NCBI GenBank assembly: GCA_030650995.1
Contig: JAUSCY010000058.1
Span: 1-64,000 of the forward strand
Source: Sheuella sp.
GTDB taxonomy: Bacteria; Pseudomonadota; Gammaproteobacteria; Burkholderiales; Burkholderiaceae_B
Direction: 5' to 3'
DNA length: 64,000 nt
This document shows positions 18,342 through 27,557 of the stretch, one piece after another. Within the stretch, counting starts at the first letter, position 1. Every line of letters starts with the position of its first letter. The notes under the pieces are model-generated. The model was not told the DNA's origin. It saw nothing but the letters and a program-made list of their open reading frames with translations, and did no database searches. Both the position numbers and the translations under genes were made by a program.

Positions 18342-19325
18342 ATGCTAAAAGCGATACGATCAACAATTGGTGCCAGCAGCATCGTTCTGTGTACTTTGTT
18401 TTCAGGAACTACCCTGGCACAAAATGCTTACCCTACTCGCCCCATTACGATCATCGTGCCTTTCGCACCTGGCGGAAACCTTGATGTAACAGCACGAATC
18501 GTCGGGTCGGAACTTTCAAAAATTCTAGGGCAACCTGTTGCCGTAGAGAACAAAGCGGGTGCGGGAGGAGCCATCGGTCACCAGGCCTTAGCGCGTGCAA
18601 ATCCAGATGGTTACACACTGCTGACTACCGCGAATGGCAGCTTTGCCGTGACACCCAGGCTGCAACAAGGTAAACGTCCTTTTGAAGCTAAGGAATTTGC
18701 ACCGATTGGCATGATCGGCATCACACCACTCGTATTAGAAGTCCGTGGCACAGAGAAATTTAAAAACTTCAAAGAATTTTTATCTTATGCAAAAGCCAAT
18801 CCGGGCAAGATCACTGTCGGGCACTCAGGCAATGGGACGACTAATCACGTAGCAATCTTGCAACTCGAAGAAGCAGCTGGCATCAAACTCAATATCGTTC
18901 CTTACAAAGGCTCCGGACCCGCGCTCTCAGACTTGCTCGGCGGGCAGATTGATGCGGTCGTTGATCAGCTCCCGAGCTCGATGAGCTACTTAAAGAGTGG
19001 CAAGCTCTCGCCGCTTGCCGTGACAACGACTCAGCGTGCGCCTGACTTGCCCGAGGTCCCAACATTTGTAGAGTCCGGATTGAAAAATTTTGACGTATCC
19101 ACTGCCTCTGGACTATTGGCACCAGCCAATACGCCTAAAACGGTAGTTGAGCAGTTAAACAAGGCACTGAATCTGGCACTACAAAATAAAGATGTAGCAG
19201 GCCGCCTGGTCAGTCTGGGATCTGCGCCAACGCCCATGTCGAGCAAAGAGTTTGGTGAGTTTTTAATGAATGAAGACGCGAAAGCTGAGGCACTGGTTAA
19301 ACGTGGGGTGCTTGTAGCGGAGTAA
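18342..19325 (+). CDS. Bug family tripartite tricarboxylate transporter substrate-binding protein
   Basis: A 327-residue periplasmic binding protein of the Bug (TctC-like) family, greatly expanded in Alcaligenaceae. A signal peptide ends at TTLAQ, followed by the diagnostic mature start AYPTRPITIIVPFAPGGNLDVTAR, GQPVAVENKAGAGGAIG, ANPDGYTLL and KANPGKITVGHSGNGT. The ATG at 18342 has GGAG six bases upstream. No tctA/tctB membrane genes are adjacent, which is usual for orphan Bug proteins. Ligands are typically carboxylates or amides; this one is unknown. Confidence 0.93.
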   Translation: MLKAIRSTIGASSIVLCTLFSGTTLAQNAYPTRPITIIVPFAPGGNLDVTARIVGSELSKILGQPVAVENKAGAGGAIGHQALARANPDGYTLLTTANGSFAVTPRLQQGKRPFEAKEFAPIGMIGITPLVLEVRGTEKFKNFKEFLSYAKANPGKITVGHSGNGTTNHVAILQLEEAAGIKLNIVPYKGSGPALSDLLGGQIDAVVDQLPSSMSYLKSGKLSPLAVTTTQRAPDLPEVPTFVESGLKNFDVSTASGLLAPANTPKTVVEQLNKALNLALQNKDVAGRLVSLGSAPTPMSSKEFGEFLMNEDAKAEALVKRGVLVAE

Positions 19326-19472
19326 GCACCCAGGTTTCCAATATATTCACATCTACTTACAAAATAGTGTGCGAGTAACTTACTCTCTGACGGTGATTAC
19401 GTATTGTGTTTGCAGGCTAGCGGCCATAGCATCCCTGTATCGCATTCAACATACCGAACGGAACTAGAGTCA

Positions 19473-19694
19473 ATGGAAAAACGCGTGCTGACACTTGAAG
19501 TTCGAATAGATCAAACAGCAAAATCTATCGATCGCCCGGATCGTTCGATTGAGGACTTGCGTACGGCCATGGATAAAAAATTCATCCATGTTGAAAAGGT
19601 GATCGATCGGAAATTCTGATGGAGCATCAGCATACAACTGACTAGCTTGCTAGCCATCATGGCTTTTATGGGTAAGATTGCGCAGATTTACTAG
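19473..19694 (+). pseudogene. Coiled-coil/tail-membrane paralogue with in-frame UGA at a Cys position
   Basis: This is a second copy of the gene at 20922-21242. Codons 1-48 (MEKRVLTLEVRIDQTAKSID..MDKKFIHV..IDRKF) are followed by TGA (19617-19619), where the paralogue has TGC (Cys). The frame then continues with no indel for 24 codons (WSISIQLTSLLAIMAF..KIAQIY) to TAG, matching the paralogue's membrane helix. It has only one of the four 11-residue repeats and a Pro in the first coil (SIDRPDRS). Most likely it is a nonsense-inactivated gene or a soluble 48-residue product; recoding at UGA is a less likely alternative. About 120 bp of upstream sequence is duplicated too. Confidence 0.7.
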
Positions 19695-19739
19695 TGCTGA
19701 AATTTTTCAGCACTCCCGTATCCGTTCCATGATTCAAGC

Positions 19740-20109
19740 TCAAGATCCTGAATCCCGGCTTGCGCTACCCGTCGAGGCATAACTCAATTTACCGGGTTGC
19801 TTTTTTGCCAGTGCAATCAGCTCAGATAAAGATTTCACCTGCAAGCTCGGACCCACTACAAGAACAGCTGGCGACATCATAATTTCAGTGATTGGAGCAA
19901 AACTCTTATCTGCATCAAACTTCACATCTTTAAACAAGACGCTACTTGAAACTAGCTGGGAGGCGGCGATCAAAAGGGTGTAGCCATCCGGTGCGCTGGT
20001 CGCGACGATTTCTGACGCACGATTCGAACTTGCACCAGGTTTGTTGTCGACAATAAATGCCTGCCAGCGACAAAGCGAGCATCAATAACCAAAGGAGTTT
20101 TTGACTCAT
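19740..20109 (-). pseudogene. Decayed Bug-family solute-binding protein gene
   Basis: The minus strand starts with a signal-peptide-like MSQKLLWLLMLALSLAG (ATG at 20109), then jumps to FIVDNKPGASSNRASEIVATSAPDGYTLLIAASQL in another frame, which is the Bug signature normally found 50-60 residues into the mature protein. It runs to KQPGKLSYASTGSAS and then stops. The AYPxRP..VPxxPGG segment and the whole C-terminal half are lost. At least one internal deletion plus a 3' truncation therefore separates it from a working gene. It lies between the two coiled-coil paralogues. Confidence 0.82.
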
Positions 20110-20194
20110 GGCGGCATGACGTTCAATGCTACCGATCAATCAGGAGACAGACGCTCCATGATGACCGGTATCGTTGACAATCAACCAGATCAAA

Positions 20195-20632
20195 TTAGAG
20201 CTTGTAGGCCTGGCGAGCGATCAGTTTCCATTCGCCGGCAATAAAGCGCCAAACGTAAATGACATCGATCTCTACATGCACAATCGTACCCTTCGCGCCT
20301 GGATCGGTATCGGCCGAGACGTGATTTCTCACTACGGCCGTATCACCCTGCATGTGAATGGTTTGTTTGGAGATATCGATGGTTTTAAAAACCGAGCGTT
20401 TTTGTACTAACGCATCGATAAATTGCGCCTTATTTTCGAGACGACCGTTCGAGTGGCCATAGGTCAAATCCGGAATAGCGATTTTATCTAGCTGCTGAGG
20501 ATCAGCCGACTTGATTGCGGCATTTAAAGTGTCCATCGCTTTAGCGACACCCGCCTCAGTTTGCTGAGCCGAAGCATTTGCCCCGACGCTGATGAGCAGG
20601 GCCAAACCGAAAAGTTTTATCATGCGAACCAT
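20195..20632 (-). CDS. Secreted NTF2-like (DUF4440/SnoaL-type) protein
   Basis: A 145-residue protein with a signal peptide (MVRMIKLFGLALLISVGANASAQ). The mature part has the NTF2-like pattern: an N-terminal helix (AGVAKAMDTLNAAIKSAD), DLTYGHSNGRLENKAQFIDAL, then curved-sheet strands ending VDVIYVWRFIAGEWKLIARQ (as IDVIYVW..). This matches the DUF4440/SnoaL-like 4 group. These are often enzymes or ligand binders of unknown function. It is probably monocistronic, and it lies between the two coiled-coil paralogues. The adjacent 20633-20921 spacer (289 bp) holds the duplicated leader of the downstream gene. Confidence 0.82.
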   Translation of the reverse strand: MVRMIKLFGLALLISVGANASAQQTEAGVAKAMDTLNAAIKSADPQQLDKIAIPDLTYGHSNGRLENKAQFIDALVQKRSVFKTIDISKQTIHMQGDTAVVRNHVSADTDPGAKGTIVHVEIDVIYVWRFIAGEWKLIARQAYKL

Positions 20633-20921
20633 ATATGTCTCCTGATGTTTTTTTGTTTTAAACGATGATTACAGTATTTATACTCTGCAAAATCGCTATA
20701 GCTAATGTAGTACAAGTTTATGTGGGACGGGTCAATATGCAACCTAATTTCAGCAATATCCTATATGGCCCACGCTAACCCTATGACCACTATTTCACAT
20801 TTACTTACAAATTAGTTCCATCCTAATCTTCTTGTTTGCGTTGTCTACGTATTGTTTTTCAAAGACTGAGCCCATAAGATCAATACGTCACATTCAGCGC
20901 ACGTAAAGAGCACAAGTAACA

Positions 20922-21242
20922 ATGGAAAAACGCGTCACCACACTCGAGGTCCGTATGGATCAAACAGCAAAATCCATTGATCGCCTGGATCGATCGATCA
21001 CGGATTTACGTATCGATATGGACAAAAAATTCATTCATATCGAAGAAAAAATGGACAAGAAATTTATCCATATCGAAGAAAAAATGGATAAAAAATTTGT
21101 CCATTTTGAAGAAAAGATCGATAAGAGATTTGTCCGGATCGAGGAAATCATCGATCGTAAATTTTGCTGGGCGATCAGCATTCAACTCACAAGCATGCTC
21201 GCCATGATGGCGATGATGGGTAAGATTGCGCAAATCTACTAA
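20922..21242 (+). CDS. Small coiled-coil protein with hendecad repeats and C-terminal membrane helix
   Basis: A 106-residue protein that I cannot assign to a named family. Residues 1-32 are a heptad/hendecad-like coil (MEKRVTTLEVRMDQTAKSID..). Residues 33-76 are four tandem 11-residue repeats of the type MDKKFIHIEEK, encoded by four 33-bp DNA repeats (21018-21149). Residues 82-101 (CWAISIQLTSMLAMMAMMGK) form one hydrophobic helix, so it is probably tail-anchored in the inner membrane with the coil in the cytoplasm. The layout recalls XhlA-type small membrane proteins, but sequence similarity is not evident. A good terminator follows it. A shorter, interrupted copy lies at 19473-19694. Confidence 0.75.
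   Translation: MEKRVTTLEVRMDQTAKSIDRLDRSITDLRIDMDKKFIHIEEKMDKKFIHIEEKMDKKFVHFEEKIDKRFVRIEEIIDRKFCWAISIQLTSMLAMMAMMGKIAQIY
21018..21149 (+). repeat. Four 33-bp tandem repeats encoding an 11-residue coiled-coil unit
   Basis: Four in-frame units encode MDKKFIHIEEK, MDKKFIHIEEK, MDKKFVHFEEK and IDKRFVRIEEI, with a partial fifth (IDRKF). The first two are nearly identical in DNA and the later ones drift, which suggests recent expansion at the 5' side. The paralogue at 19473 has one unit, so the number varies in this lineage. Confidence 0.85.
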
Positions 21243-21258
21243 ACTCGACTTCAGAGAA

Positions 21259-21300
21259 ATTGAGCCCCGTCATCGTTGTGTTGAACGGGGCTCAATTTTT
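21259..21300 (+). terminator. Rho-independent terminator
   Basis: ATTGAGCCCCGT (21259-21270) pairs with ACGGGGCTCAAT (21285-21296), loop 14 nt, followed by a run of T. It lies 17 bp after the coiled-coil gene stop. Confidence 0.88.
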
Positions 21301-21373
21301 ATATAAAAAGTGTTGCAGTTTGCAATTCTGTTTAAAGCTTTTAGCTGCTTGCTGGTCAAGCATTAGAATTAGC

Positions 21374-21394
21374 GTTAAACGTTAAACGTTAAAC
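21374..21394. repeat. Three contiguous GTTAAAC heptamers at the ychF 3' end
   Basis: GTTAAAC is repeated three times without a gap (21374-21394). The ychF stop codon lies in the middle copy, so the last codons of ychF are part of the repeat. Confidence 0.85.
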
Positions 21395-22473
21395 AAAAAA
21401 TTCATCACATCACCATCTTTCACGATGTATTCCTTGCCCTCGGCGCGCATCTTGCCGGCTTCTTTCGCACCGGCCTCACCCTTGTAGGTCACGAAGTCCT
21501 CAAACGCGATAGTCTGCGCACGAATAAAACCACGCTCAAAATCAGTATGAATCACACCTGCAGCCTGTGGACCTGTCGCGCCAACCGCCACGGTCCAGGC
21601 TCGCACCTCTTTTACACCCGCAGTGAAATATGTCTGTAAGCCAAGCAACTTGAACGCACCACGGATCAGGCGATCCAGGCCAGGCTCCGTCATACCCATA
21701 TCAGCGAGAAATTCTTTTTTGTCTTCATCTGGCAAATCAGCGATTTCTGATTCGATCGAAGCACAGATAGCTACAACAGGGGCATTGCGTGCGGCGGCGT
21801 ACTCGGTCAAACGGTCAAGCAGAGGATTATTAGTAAACCCATGATCGCTCACATTACCCACATACATCGCAGGTTTAGCCGTAATGAAACACAAGGGCTG
21901 GATCAATGCCATATCTTCGGCGGACAAACCGAGCGCGCGGATTGGCTGCGCCTCGTTGAGTTGCTTGATGCATTGCTCGAGTACAGCGACGACTTTCTGG
22001 GCATCTTTATCACCCGAGCGCGCAGTCTTTTGATAGCGGATCAGCGCTTTATCAGCGGTCTGCATATCGGCCAATGCCAACTCGGTCTCAATCACCTCGA
22101 TATCAGCGATCGGATCGACGCGACCGGCGACGTGAATCACGTTGTCGTCTTCAAAGCAGCGCACAACGTTCACAATCGCATTGGTCTCGCGGATATGCGA
22201 GAGAAACTGGTTACCCAGACCCTCGCCTTTGCTCGCGCCAGCAACCAGACCGGCGATATCGACAAACTCGACCGTCGCATGCTGGATACGCTCAGGCTTG
22301 ACGATTGCAGCCAGTGCATCGAGCCGTGGATCTGGAACCTCGACGATGCCGACGTTTGGCTCGATCGTGCAGAAAGGATAGTTTTCCGCTGCGATACCTG
22401 CTTTGGTCAGCGCATTGAATAAAGTTGATTTACCGACGTTGGGCAAACCAACGATGCCGCATTGCAGAGCCAT
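21382..22473 (-). CDS. ychF: Redox-regulated ATPase/GTPase YchF (Obg family)
   Basis: YchF is an ancient ribosome-associated P-loop ATPase linked to translation and stress response. The 363-residue protein has P-loop [15 protein letters not shown] (about residues 8-22), the [25 protein letters not shown] switch region, [13 protein letters not shown], and the C-terminal TGS-like domain ([31 protein letters not shown]). In most Burkholderiales it lies near pth and rplY, as here (about 3 kb away). It is divergent from the acyl-CoA ligase gene. Confidence 0.97.
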   Translation of the reverse strand: MALQCGIVGLPNVGKSTLFNALTKAGIAAENYPFCTIEPNVGIVEVPDPRLDALAAIVKPERIQHATVEFVDIAGLVAGASKGEGLGNQFLSHIRETNAIVNVVRCFEDDNVIHVAGRVDPIADIEVIETELALADMQTADKALIRYQKTARSGDKDAQKVVAVLEQCIKQLNEAQPIRALGLSAEDMALIQPLCFITAKPAMYVGNVSDHGFTNNPLLDRLTEYAAARNAPVVAICASIESEIADLPDEDKKEFLADMGMTEPGLDRLIRGAFKLLGLQTYFTAGVKEVRAWTVAVGATGPQAAGVIHTDFERGFIRAQTIAFEDFVTYKGEAGAKEAGKMRAEGKEYIVKDGDVMNFLFNV

Positions 22474-22600
22474 GAGAGTCCCGAAAACTTAAAAATATAT
22501 TGAAATTCAACAAATGAGGGCTGAACTGAAATCCAGGTGTATAGAATATAAGTTTAACCGGTCTGCCGCCCTCGACCTAAACCGACTTTCAGCACCTACA

Positions 22601-24181
22601 ATGACTCTTGATGACCTGCTCGCCCGCCCCTTTGGAACTATCCAGGAACTGGTGGCTTATGCCGCGCAGCAAAAACCAGATCGTCCGGCGATTATCCTTG
22701 ACACGGCAAAGTCAAATGCCCAGGGTACGGCATCATCCATCGTCTCAATCACCTATGCAGCACTTGATACGCAGATCAATCGTGTGGCGGCCAGCCTGCA
22801 ACGAGATGGCCTGATTCCGGGAGATGCAGTCGCGATCTGTGCGGATACCTCGATCGACTATGTCGCGCTTTTTCTGGGAATATTGCGCGCCGGCGGCCTA
22901 GTTGTTCCGCTTCCACCCTCAGCCTCAGCAGAAAACCTGACCGGTATGCTCTTGAATTCAAAAGCGAAATGGTTGTTTTTGGATCTCGGAGTTGATCAGG
23001 CCTGGGGCTTAGCCGCTGCACCCCACCCAGGGCTCAGACGTATTGCTCTGGACAGCTCTCCTATCGCTCAACCCTGGACGAGCTGGCTCTCGGAGAATGA
23101 CAAACCAACCTTAGTCAACACGCAGCCATCGTGGCCGTTTAATCTGATTTACTCGTCTGGCACCACAGGTGTTCCAAAAGGCATCGTTCAACCCTGCGCC
23201 ATGCGTTGGTCACATATCCAGCGCGCCCATCTGAACGGCTATGGTGCAAACACCGTATTACTGACCGCGACGCCACTGTATTCAAATACTACGCTGCCCG
23301 CACTGCTCCCTACGCTTGGCATGGGTGGTACCGCAGTCATGATGGCCAAATTCGATACGCGTAGATATCTGGAGCTCGCACAGCGATACCGCGTCACGAT
23401 TACCATCCTGGTCCCTGTGCAGTACCAACGACTCATGGATGACCCGAGCTTTGACAACTATGACCTGTCGGCTTTCAAGGCTAAATTTTCAACCAGCGCC
23501 CCCTTCGCTGCCAAGCTCAAAGCCGAAGTCCTCAAACACTGGCCGGGCGGCCTTTCTGAGGTATACGGCATGACTGAAGGCGGCGGACGCTGTCAGCTCG
23601 ATGCTCACCTGCATCCTGACAAACTTCACACCATCGGTAAGCCCTCAAGTGGCACCGACATCCGTTTGATCGACGAACAAGGCAACGAAGTCAGCCCGGG
23701 TGAGTCAGGAGAAATTGTTGGCAACTCACCCGCAATGATGGAAGGTTATTACGGCTTGCCTGAAAAAACACGCGAAGCCGAGTGGTTCGACAAAACAGGT
23801 AAACGCTTTATCCGGACTGGTGATATCGCACGTTTTGATGAAGATGGTTTCTTAATCTTGTCCGACCGGATCAAGGACATGGTGATCTCGGGAGGATTCA
23901 ATATCTATCCGAGTGACCTGGAGGAGGCGCTTGACCAGCACCCTGAGGTCAAGGAATCAGCCGTCGTCGGTGTGTCTTCAAGACAATGGGGAGAAACGCC
24001 AGTGGGTTTTGTTGTGTTAAAGCCTGAGGCTCTCGTCACAACCGAGGAACTACGTAGCTGGGTCAATGCGAAACTTGGAAAAACGCAGCGATTGAGTGGC
24101 TTGCAGTTTATAGAAAGCCTGCCGCGTAATGAGATCGGTAAAGTATTGAAACGTCAGTTGCGCGAGATATATAGCGGTTGA
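22601..24181 (+). CDS. AMP-dependent acyl-CoA synthetase/ligase (ANL superfamily)
   Basis: A 526-residue ANL enzyme that adenylates a carboxylic acid and joins it to CoA. The P-loop-like [13 protein letters not shown], the A5-type [51 protein letters not shown] and the C-terminal catalytic Lys in [13 protein letters not shown] are clear. I start at the ATG at 22601 ([18 protein letters not shown]); an upstream in-frame ATG at 22514 would add 29 residues unlike the family and neither start has a strong ribosome-binding site. Substrate unknown (fatty, aromatic or 2-hydroxy acids are possible). Confidence 0.88.
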   Translation: MTLDDLLARPFGTIQELVAYAAQQKPDRPAIILDTAKSNAQGTASSIVSITYAALDTQINRVAASLQRDGLIPGDAVAICADTSIDYVALFLGILRAGGLVVPLPPSASAENLTGMLLNSKAKWLFLDLGVDQAWGLAAAPHPGLRRIALDSSPIAQPWTSWLSENDKPTLVNTQPSWPFNLIYSSGTTGVPKGIVQPCAMRWSHIQRAHLNGYGANTVLLTATPLYSNTTLPALLPTLGMGGTAVMMAKFDTRRYLELAQRYRVTITILVPVQYQRLMDDPSFDNYDLSAFKAKFSTSAPFAAKLKAEVLKHWPGGLSEVYGMTEGGGRCQLDAHLHPDKLHTIGKPSSGTDIRLIDEQGNEVSPGESGEIVGNSPAMMEGYYGLPEKTREAEWFDKTGKRFIRTGDIARFDEDGFLILSDRIKDMVISGGFNIYPSDLEEALDQHPEVKESAVVGVSSRQWGETPVGFVVLKPEALVTTEELRSWVNAKLGKTQRLSGLQFIESLPRNEIGKVLKRQLREIYSG

Positions 24182-24188
24182 CCCTAGA

Positions 24189-24215
24189 GCGCTTTCAACA
24201 CGGCGCTTTCAACAC
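24189..24215. repeat. Two copies of GCGCTTTCAACAC after the ligase gene
   Basis: GCGCTTTCAACAC occurs at 24189-24201 and 24203-24215, separated by one G, so the duplicated unit is 14 bp. It fills most of the 39-bp gap between the convergent ligase and CPBP stop codons. Confidence 0.85.
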
Positions 24216-24220
24216 AACGC

Positions 24221-24982
24221 TCAAATATCAGTCGCAAACTGTAAAGCAATAAATGTCACAAGCAATGGCCCCGCATTGAATAGCCCATGCAACAGCATGG
24301 CGGACACAATGCCTCGCCTGACACGCATCCAGCCCAACACTAAGCCGGTGACCCACTGTGGCGCGACCAGCACCACCATCATCCACCAGTCGACCTCTAC
24401 AAAAATAAAATTTTTGATGTGCACCGCTGCAAAACTCAGCGCGATCAAGTGAAACAAATAAGGGAATACTGCACGATAGCGCCTGAGCCACATCCAGGAC
24501 CAATCCCCCGGACCATTTGAGACGCGGCTCGACCACCAGCACATGACGATGGTCGCAGCAAGCAAACAACTTGACCACCAAACCATGCCGTTGAGCAACA
24601 CAATGACCAGCAAAGGAATCATCCAGAGCGCTTGCAGGGGTCTGCGCAAGCCAAATCTGAATAACAGCTCCTCCACAACCGGAGCCCAGACGATTGCCTG
24701 AAACCACGGCAGATTATTGATATTGATCCGATGCGTCGCACCGCTCATCTCAAACACAGCAAGGACAATCGGTCCCAAAGCCAGAATGTTAATCAGCCAG
24801 AGCATGCCTGCCCAGGCCAATAGTCTTTTGAAACTAACGGCGGGTATCCAGTCAGCCAGCCAGCCCGAGATAGGCGGAGGATGTGGGAGCGGCCGGGACA
24901 GACTGGGATGCCTGATAAACGACAGACAGTCACGCAGTTGCGCTTTAAAACCCGGATCTGTCAGATCGCCCATCTTATTCAC
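24221..24982 (-). CDS. CPBP family intramembrane glutamic protease-like protein
   Basis: A 253-residue membrane protein of the CPBP (CAAX protease/bacteriocin-processing, ABI) family. The motifs [11 protein letters not shown] (motif 1), a His in [11 protein letters not shown] (motif 2) and HGLFNAGP (motif 3) supply the expected Glu-Glu, His and His/Asn catalytic set; about six to seven hydrophobic helices are visible. The GTG at 24982 overlaps the pth stop (GTGA), which indicates translational coupling; an internal ATG lies at 24973. Substrate unknown. Confidence 0.82.
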   Translation of the reverse strand: MNKMGDLTDPGFKAQLRDCLSFIRHPSLSRPLPHPPPISGWLADWIPAVSFKRLLAWAGMLWLINILALGPIVLAVFEMSGATHRININNLPWFQAIVWAPVVEELLFRFGLRRPLQALWMIPLLVIVLLNGMVWWSSCLLAATIVMCWWSSRVSNGPGDWSWMWLRRYRAVFPYLFHLIALSFAAVHIKNFIFVEVDWWMMVVLVAPQWVTGLVLGWMRVRRGIVSAMLLHGLFNAGPLLVTFIALQFATDI

Positions 24983-25578
24983 GCGGGGTTATCACGATGC
25001 AACTGCATCGTTGCACGTGCAAAGTCACCAGCGATAAACAGTGGCATGACCGCACGACAACGCGTAATAGTGGCATCAATTTCGGTTTGTTCGTCACGTC
25101 TGGGCTGGTGCAGCACAAAGTCTGCGACTTCTTGCTGCAGTCCCAGCGTACGGGGATGGCCGATCCCGATTCTCAAACGCCAGAAATTCGGACTCCCGAG
25201 GGCCGCCTGAATGTCTTTCAAACCATTATGCCCAGCGTGCCCGCCCCCCTGTTTGACCTTGACCTGACCTGGCATCAAGTCCAGTTCATCATGCATAACC
25301 AGTACCGACTCAGGCGTTAGTTTATAAAATCTCGCTAAAGCGCCCACACACTGCCCTGAGCGATTCATATAGGTTTGAGGCTTGGCCAGATAAATTTGTT
25401 CGGACTGCACGCGAGCCTTGGCTACCATGCCAGAAAATGACTTTTCAAGCGTAAATGTTGTACGGAAATCATTTGCCAGCTCATCAGCCAGCCAAAAACC
25501 CGCATTATGGCGGGTCCGCTCGTAATCCGCCCCAGGGTTGCCAAGGCCGACGATCAGTTTGATGGAGGAATTAGACAT
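24979..25578 (-). CDS. pth: Peptidyl-tRNA hydrolase
   Basis: Pth releases tRNA from prematurely terminated peptidyl-tRNA. The 199-residue product has [28 protein letters not shown] (catalytic His in RHNAG), [41 protein letters not shown] (catalytic Asp, GGGxxGHNG) and [12 protein letters not shown] take the ATG at 25578 ([16 protein letters not shown]) with GGAGG just upstream, instead of 25605. It follows rplY, the standard order, with a terminator-like hairpin between them. Confidence 0.96.
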   Translation of the reverse strand: MSNSSIKLIVGLGNPGADYERTRHNAGFWLADELANDFRTTFTLEKSFSGMVAKARVQSEQIYLAKPQTYMNRSGQCVGALARFYKLTPESVLVMHDELDLMPGQVKVKQGGGHAGHNGLKDIQAALGSPNFWRLRIGIGHPRTLGLQQEVADFVLHQPRRDEQTEIDATITRCRAVMPLFIAGDFARATMQLHRDNPA

Positions 25579-25595
25579 GACTCGATTAGAAAGCA

Positions 25596-25629
25596 AAAGC
25601 CCCACTTGCGCAAAGCATAGTGGGGCTTT
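25596..25629 (-). terminator. Hairpin between rplY and pth
   Basis: On the minus strand AGCCCCACT and AGTGGGGCT (arms at 25619-25627 and 25598-25606) form a 9-bp stem followed by TTTTGCTTT. It probably reduces read-through from rplY into pth; the U-tract is interrupted. Confidence 0.65.
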
Positions 25630-25688
25630 AAAGCATCGCTATCAACACAGCACAATGGATCAGTCAACGATCCGTTGTGCGGGATTAA

Positions 25689-26285
25689 TTAAGCAGCTGG
25701 TGTAGCGGACTCGTCAGCAGGGCCGCCCTTGACAATGGCTGTTGCCAAAGCTGGGTTTGCATCGCCACGGTGTGCCACAAAAGTCACGCCTTTTGGCAGC
25801 GTGATGTCAGCCAGATGGATCGAGGCACCACCAATCAGCATGGACAGGTCGACTTCGATGAACTGTGGCAAATTGACTGGTAAGCAAGCGATCTCAAGCT
25901 CGGTGAACACATGCGAAATGAGCGCTGCGCTCAGTTTCACTGCAGGTGAAATATCTGCATTGATAAAGTGCAAAGGCACTTTAGTATGCAGGATCTTGTC
26001 TGCATCAACGCGTTGAAAATCAACGTGCATCACGATCTGTTTGTAGGGGTGCCATTGCACTGAACGCAGCAAGACCTGGTGGCTTTTGCCTTCCAGTTGC
26101 ATTTCCAGAATGGATGAGTGAAATTGTTCTTTGCGCAGGGCATGATAAATTTCGTTGTGATCGAGCTCGACATTGACGGGCTTGTCTTTACCACCGTAAA
26201 CGATAGCTGGGATCAGGCTCGCACGGCGCAGGCGGCGGCTCGCACTCGTTCCCTGTACGCTGCGTGGGGTTGCATTAAATTTCAT
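25689..26285 (-). CDS. rplY: 50S ribosomal protein L25/general stress protein Ctc
   Basis: L25 of the long Ctc type (198 residues), binding 5S rRNA. The N-terminal domain begins [32 protein letters not shown], the canonical opening; [17 protein letters not shown] and the C-terminal beta domain ([29 protein letters not shown]) follow, then a short Ala-rich tail. It lies between prs and pth, as is usual in proteobacteria. Confidence 0.96.
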   Translation of the reverse strand: MKFNATPRSVQGTSASRRLRRASLIPAIVYGGKDKPVNVELDHNEIYHALRKEQFHSSILEMQLEGKSHQVLLRSVQWHPYKQIVMHVDFQRVDADKILHTKVPLHFINADISPAVKLSAALISHVFTELEIACLPVNLPQFIEVDLSMLIGGASIHLADITLPKGVTFVAHRGDANPALATAIVKGGPADESATPAA

Positions 26286-26318
26286 GGAAATACTCCAAAA
26301 TGGACTGTTTAAGTCCGG

Positions 26319-26346
26319 TTAAAACACGCTCTGACACCAGAGCGTG
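26319..26346 (-). terminator. Rho-independent terminator downstream of prs
   Basis: On the minus strand CACGCTCTG-GTGT-CAGAGCGTG is followed by TTTT. It lies about 45 bp after the prs stop and 35 bp before the rplY start, so rplY probably also needs its own promoter or relies on read-through. Confidence 0.8.
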
Positions 26347-26349
26347 GGC

Positions 26350-26379
26350 TTGGAGATCGCCGCGACCAGCGATCTCCAA
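26350..26379. terminator. Second hairpin just after prs
   Basis: TTGGAGATCGC and GCGATCTCCAA form an 11-bp stem with an 8-nt loop, with no U-tract. It lies 10 bp after the prs stop, directly before the terminator at 26319-26346, and may stabilise the prs mRNA 3' end. Confidence 0.5.
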
Positions 26380-26389
26380 ATTCTAAACA

Positions 26390-27340
26390 TCAATCAACAA
26401 ATAACGAACTGACCGACTCAGCATTTGATATGCGCAGGATGGTTTCACCCAGTAAAGGCGCACATGACAACTGACGGATTTTGGTGGATGCACGGCCGGC
26501 CTCGGAAAGAGGGATCGTGTCAGTCACCACGAGCTCATCGAGCTCGGAGGTTTCAATTCTTTCAATTGCACCGCCCGACAACACTGCGTGGGTGCAATAA
26601 GCATAAACAGAGCCTGCTCCACGCTCTTTTAGCGCCTGCGCAGCCTTGCAAAGTGTCCCAGCGGTATCGACCATGTCATCCATGATCAGGCAAGTACGGC
26701 CATCCACATCACCAATGATGTTCATGACTTCGGAGACGTTCGCACGCGGCCGACGCTTGTCGATGATCGCCAGATCAGCCTCAAGCTGCTTAGCCAGCGC
26801 ACGCGCACGCACCACACCACCAATGTCGGGTGACACCACCACGAGATTGGTGAGATTGCGTCGCCAGATATCGCCCAGCAAAATCGGTCCTGCATAAATA
26901 TTATCGACAGGGATATCAAAAAACCCCTGGATCTGATCGGCATGCAGATCCATTGTCAGCACGCGGTTCACACCCGCAACCTGCAGCATATTCGCCACAA
27001 CCTTGGCTGTAATCGCTACGCGAGCCGAACGCGGACGTCTGTCCTGGCGAGCATAACCAAAATATGGGATTGCAGCGGTGATACGACCAGCCGAGGCGCG
27101 ACGTAAGGCATCGACCATCACCATGACTTCCATCAAGTTGTCATTCGTTGGGGCACAGGTGGGCTGCAATACGAAAACGTCCTTACCGCGAACGTTTTCA
27201 TTAATTTCAACCGCAACCTCACCGTCAGAAAATCGTCCAACGGACATTTTCCCAAGCGACATATCGAGATGGTTGACCACATCGACGGCCAGCCTTGTAT
27301 TGGCTGTACCGGTAAAGATCATGAAACTATCGTTGGCCAT
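26390..27340 (-). CDS. prs: Ribose-phosphate pyrophosphokinase (PRPP synthetase)
   Basis: Prs makes PRPP from ribose 5-phosphate and ATP for nucleotide, His and Trp synthesis. The 316-residue product has [35 protein letters not shown], the [22 protein letters not shown] flexible-loop region, [17 protein letters not shown] and the PRPP-binding [22 protein letters not shown] use the ATG at 27340 ([18 protein letters not shown], the form seen in relatives); an in-frame upstream start at 27379 would add 13 hydrophobic residues. It sits directly downstream of tRNA-Gln, as in many betaproteobacteria. Confidence 0.96.
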   Translation of the reverse strand: MANDSFMIFTGTANTRLAVDVVNHLDMSLGKMSVGRFSDGEVAVEINENVRGKDVFVLQPTCAPTNDNLMEVMVMVDALRRASAGRITAAIPYFGYARQDRRPRSARVAITAKVVANMLQVAGVNRVLTMDLHADQIQGFFDIPVDNIYAGPILLGDIWRRNLTNLVVVSPDIGGVVRARALAKQLEADLAIIDKRRPRANVSEVMNIIGDVDGRTCLIMDDMVDTAGTLCKAAQALKERGAGSVYAYCTHAVLSGGAIERIETSELDELVVTDTIPLSEAGRASTKIRQLSCAPLLGETILRISNAESVSSLFVD

Positions 27341-27482
27341 GGCAGGGGCAATCACAGACAGTAAAAAGATGTGGAACAAAAAAGCTGCTGAACCGGGGAA
27401 CCGAGCACTTAAATTTATTTAAATTTAAATAAACTTAAACTAAGCGATACATCGGTCAGTTCAACAGCTTGAGGTGTTAGGG

Positions 27483-27556
27483 CTGGGGAGGAAGGATTCG
27501 AACCTTCGCATGCCGGAATCAAAATCCGGTGCCTTAACCAGCTTGGCGACTCCCCA
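27483..27556 (-). tRNA. tRNA-Gln (anticodon UUG)
   Basis: A 74-nt tRNA on the minus strand: acceptor stem TGGGGAG/CTCCCCA, D-arm with GTCGCCAAGCTGGTTAAGGC, anticodon stem-loop CCGGATTTTGATTCCGG with anticodon TTG, and T-loop GGTTCGAATCC. CCA is not encoded (CCC follows the discriminator G). Its mature 5' end is one base after the ispE stop codon, so it is very probably co-transcribed with lolB-ispE and freed by RNase P. Confidence 0.95.
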
Positions 27557-27557
27557 A

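Noticed and set aside
19617-19629. Hairpin UGAUG-GAG-CAUCA over the in-frame UGA as a SECIS element
   Set aside because: It is too short and its loop does not resemble the bacterial SECIS form; it is reported only as part of the UGA finding.
21018-21149. Regularly spaced repeats suggesting a CRISPR array
   Set aside because: The units are contiguous without unique spacers, stay in frame, and encode a coiled coil in a translated gene. No cas genes are present.
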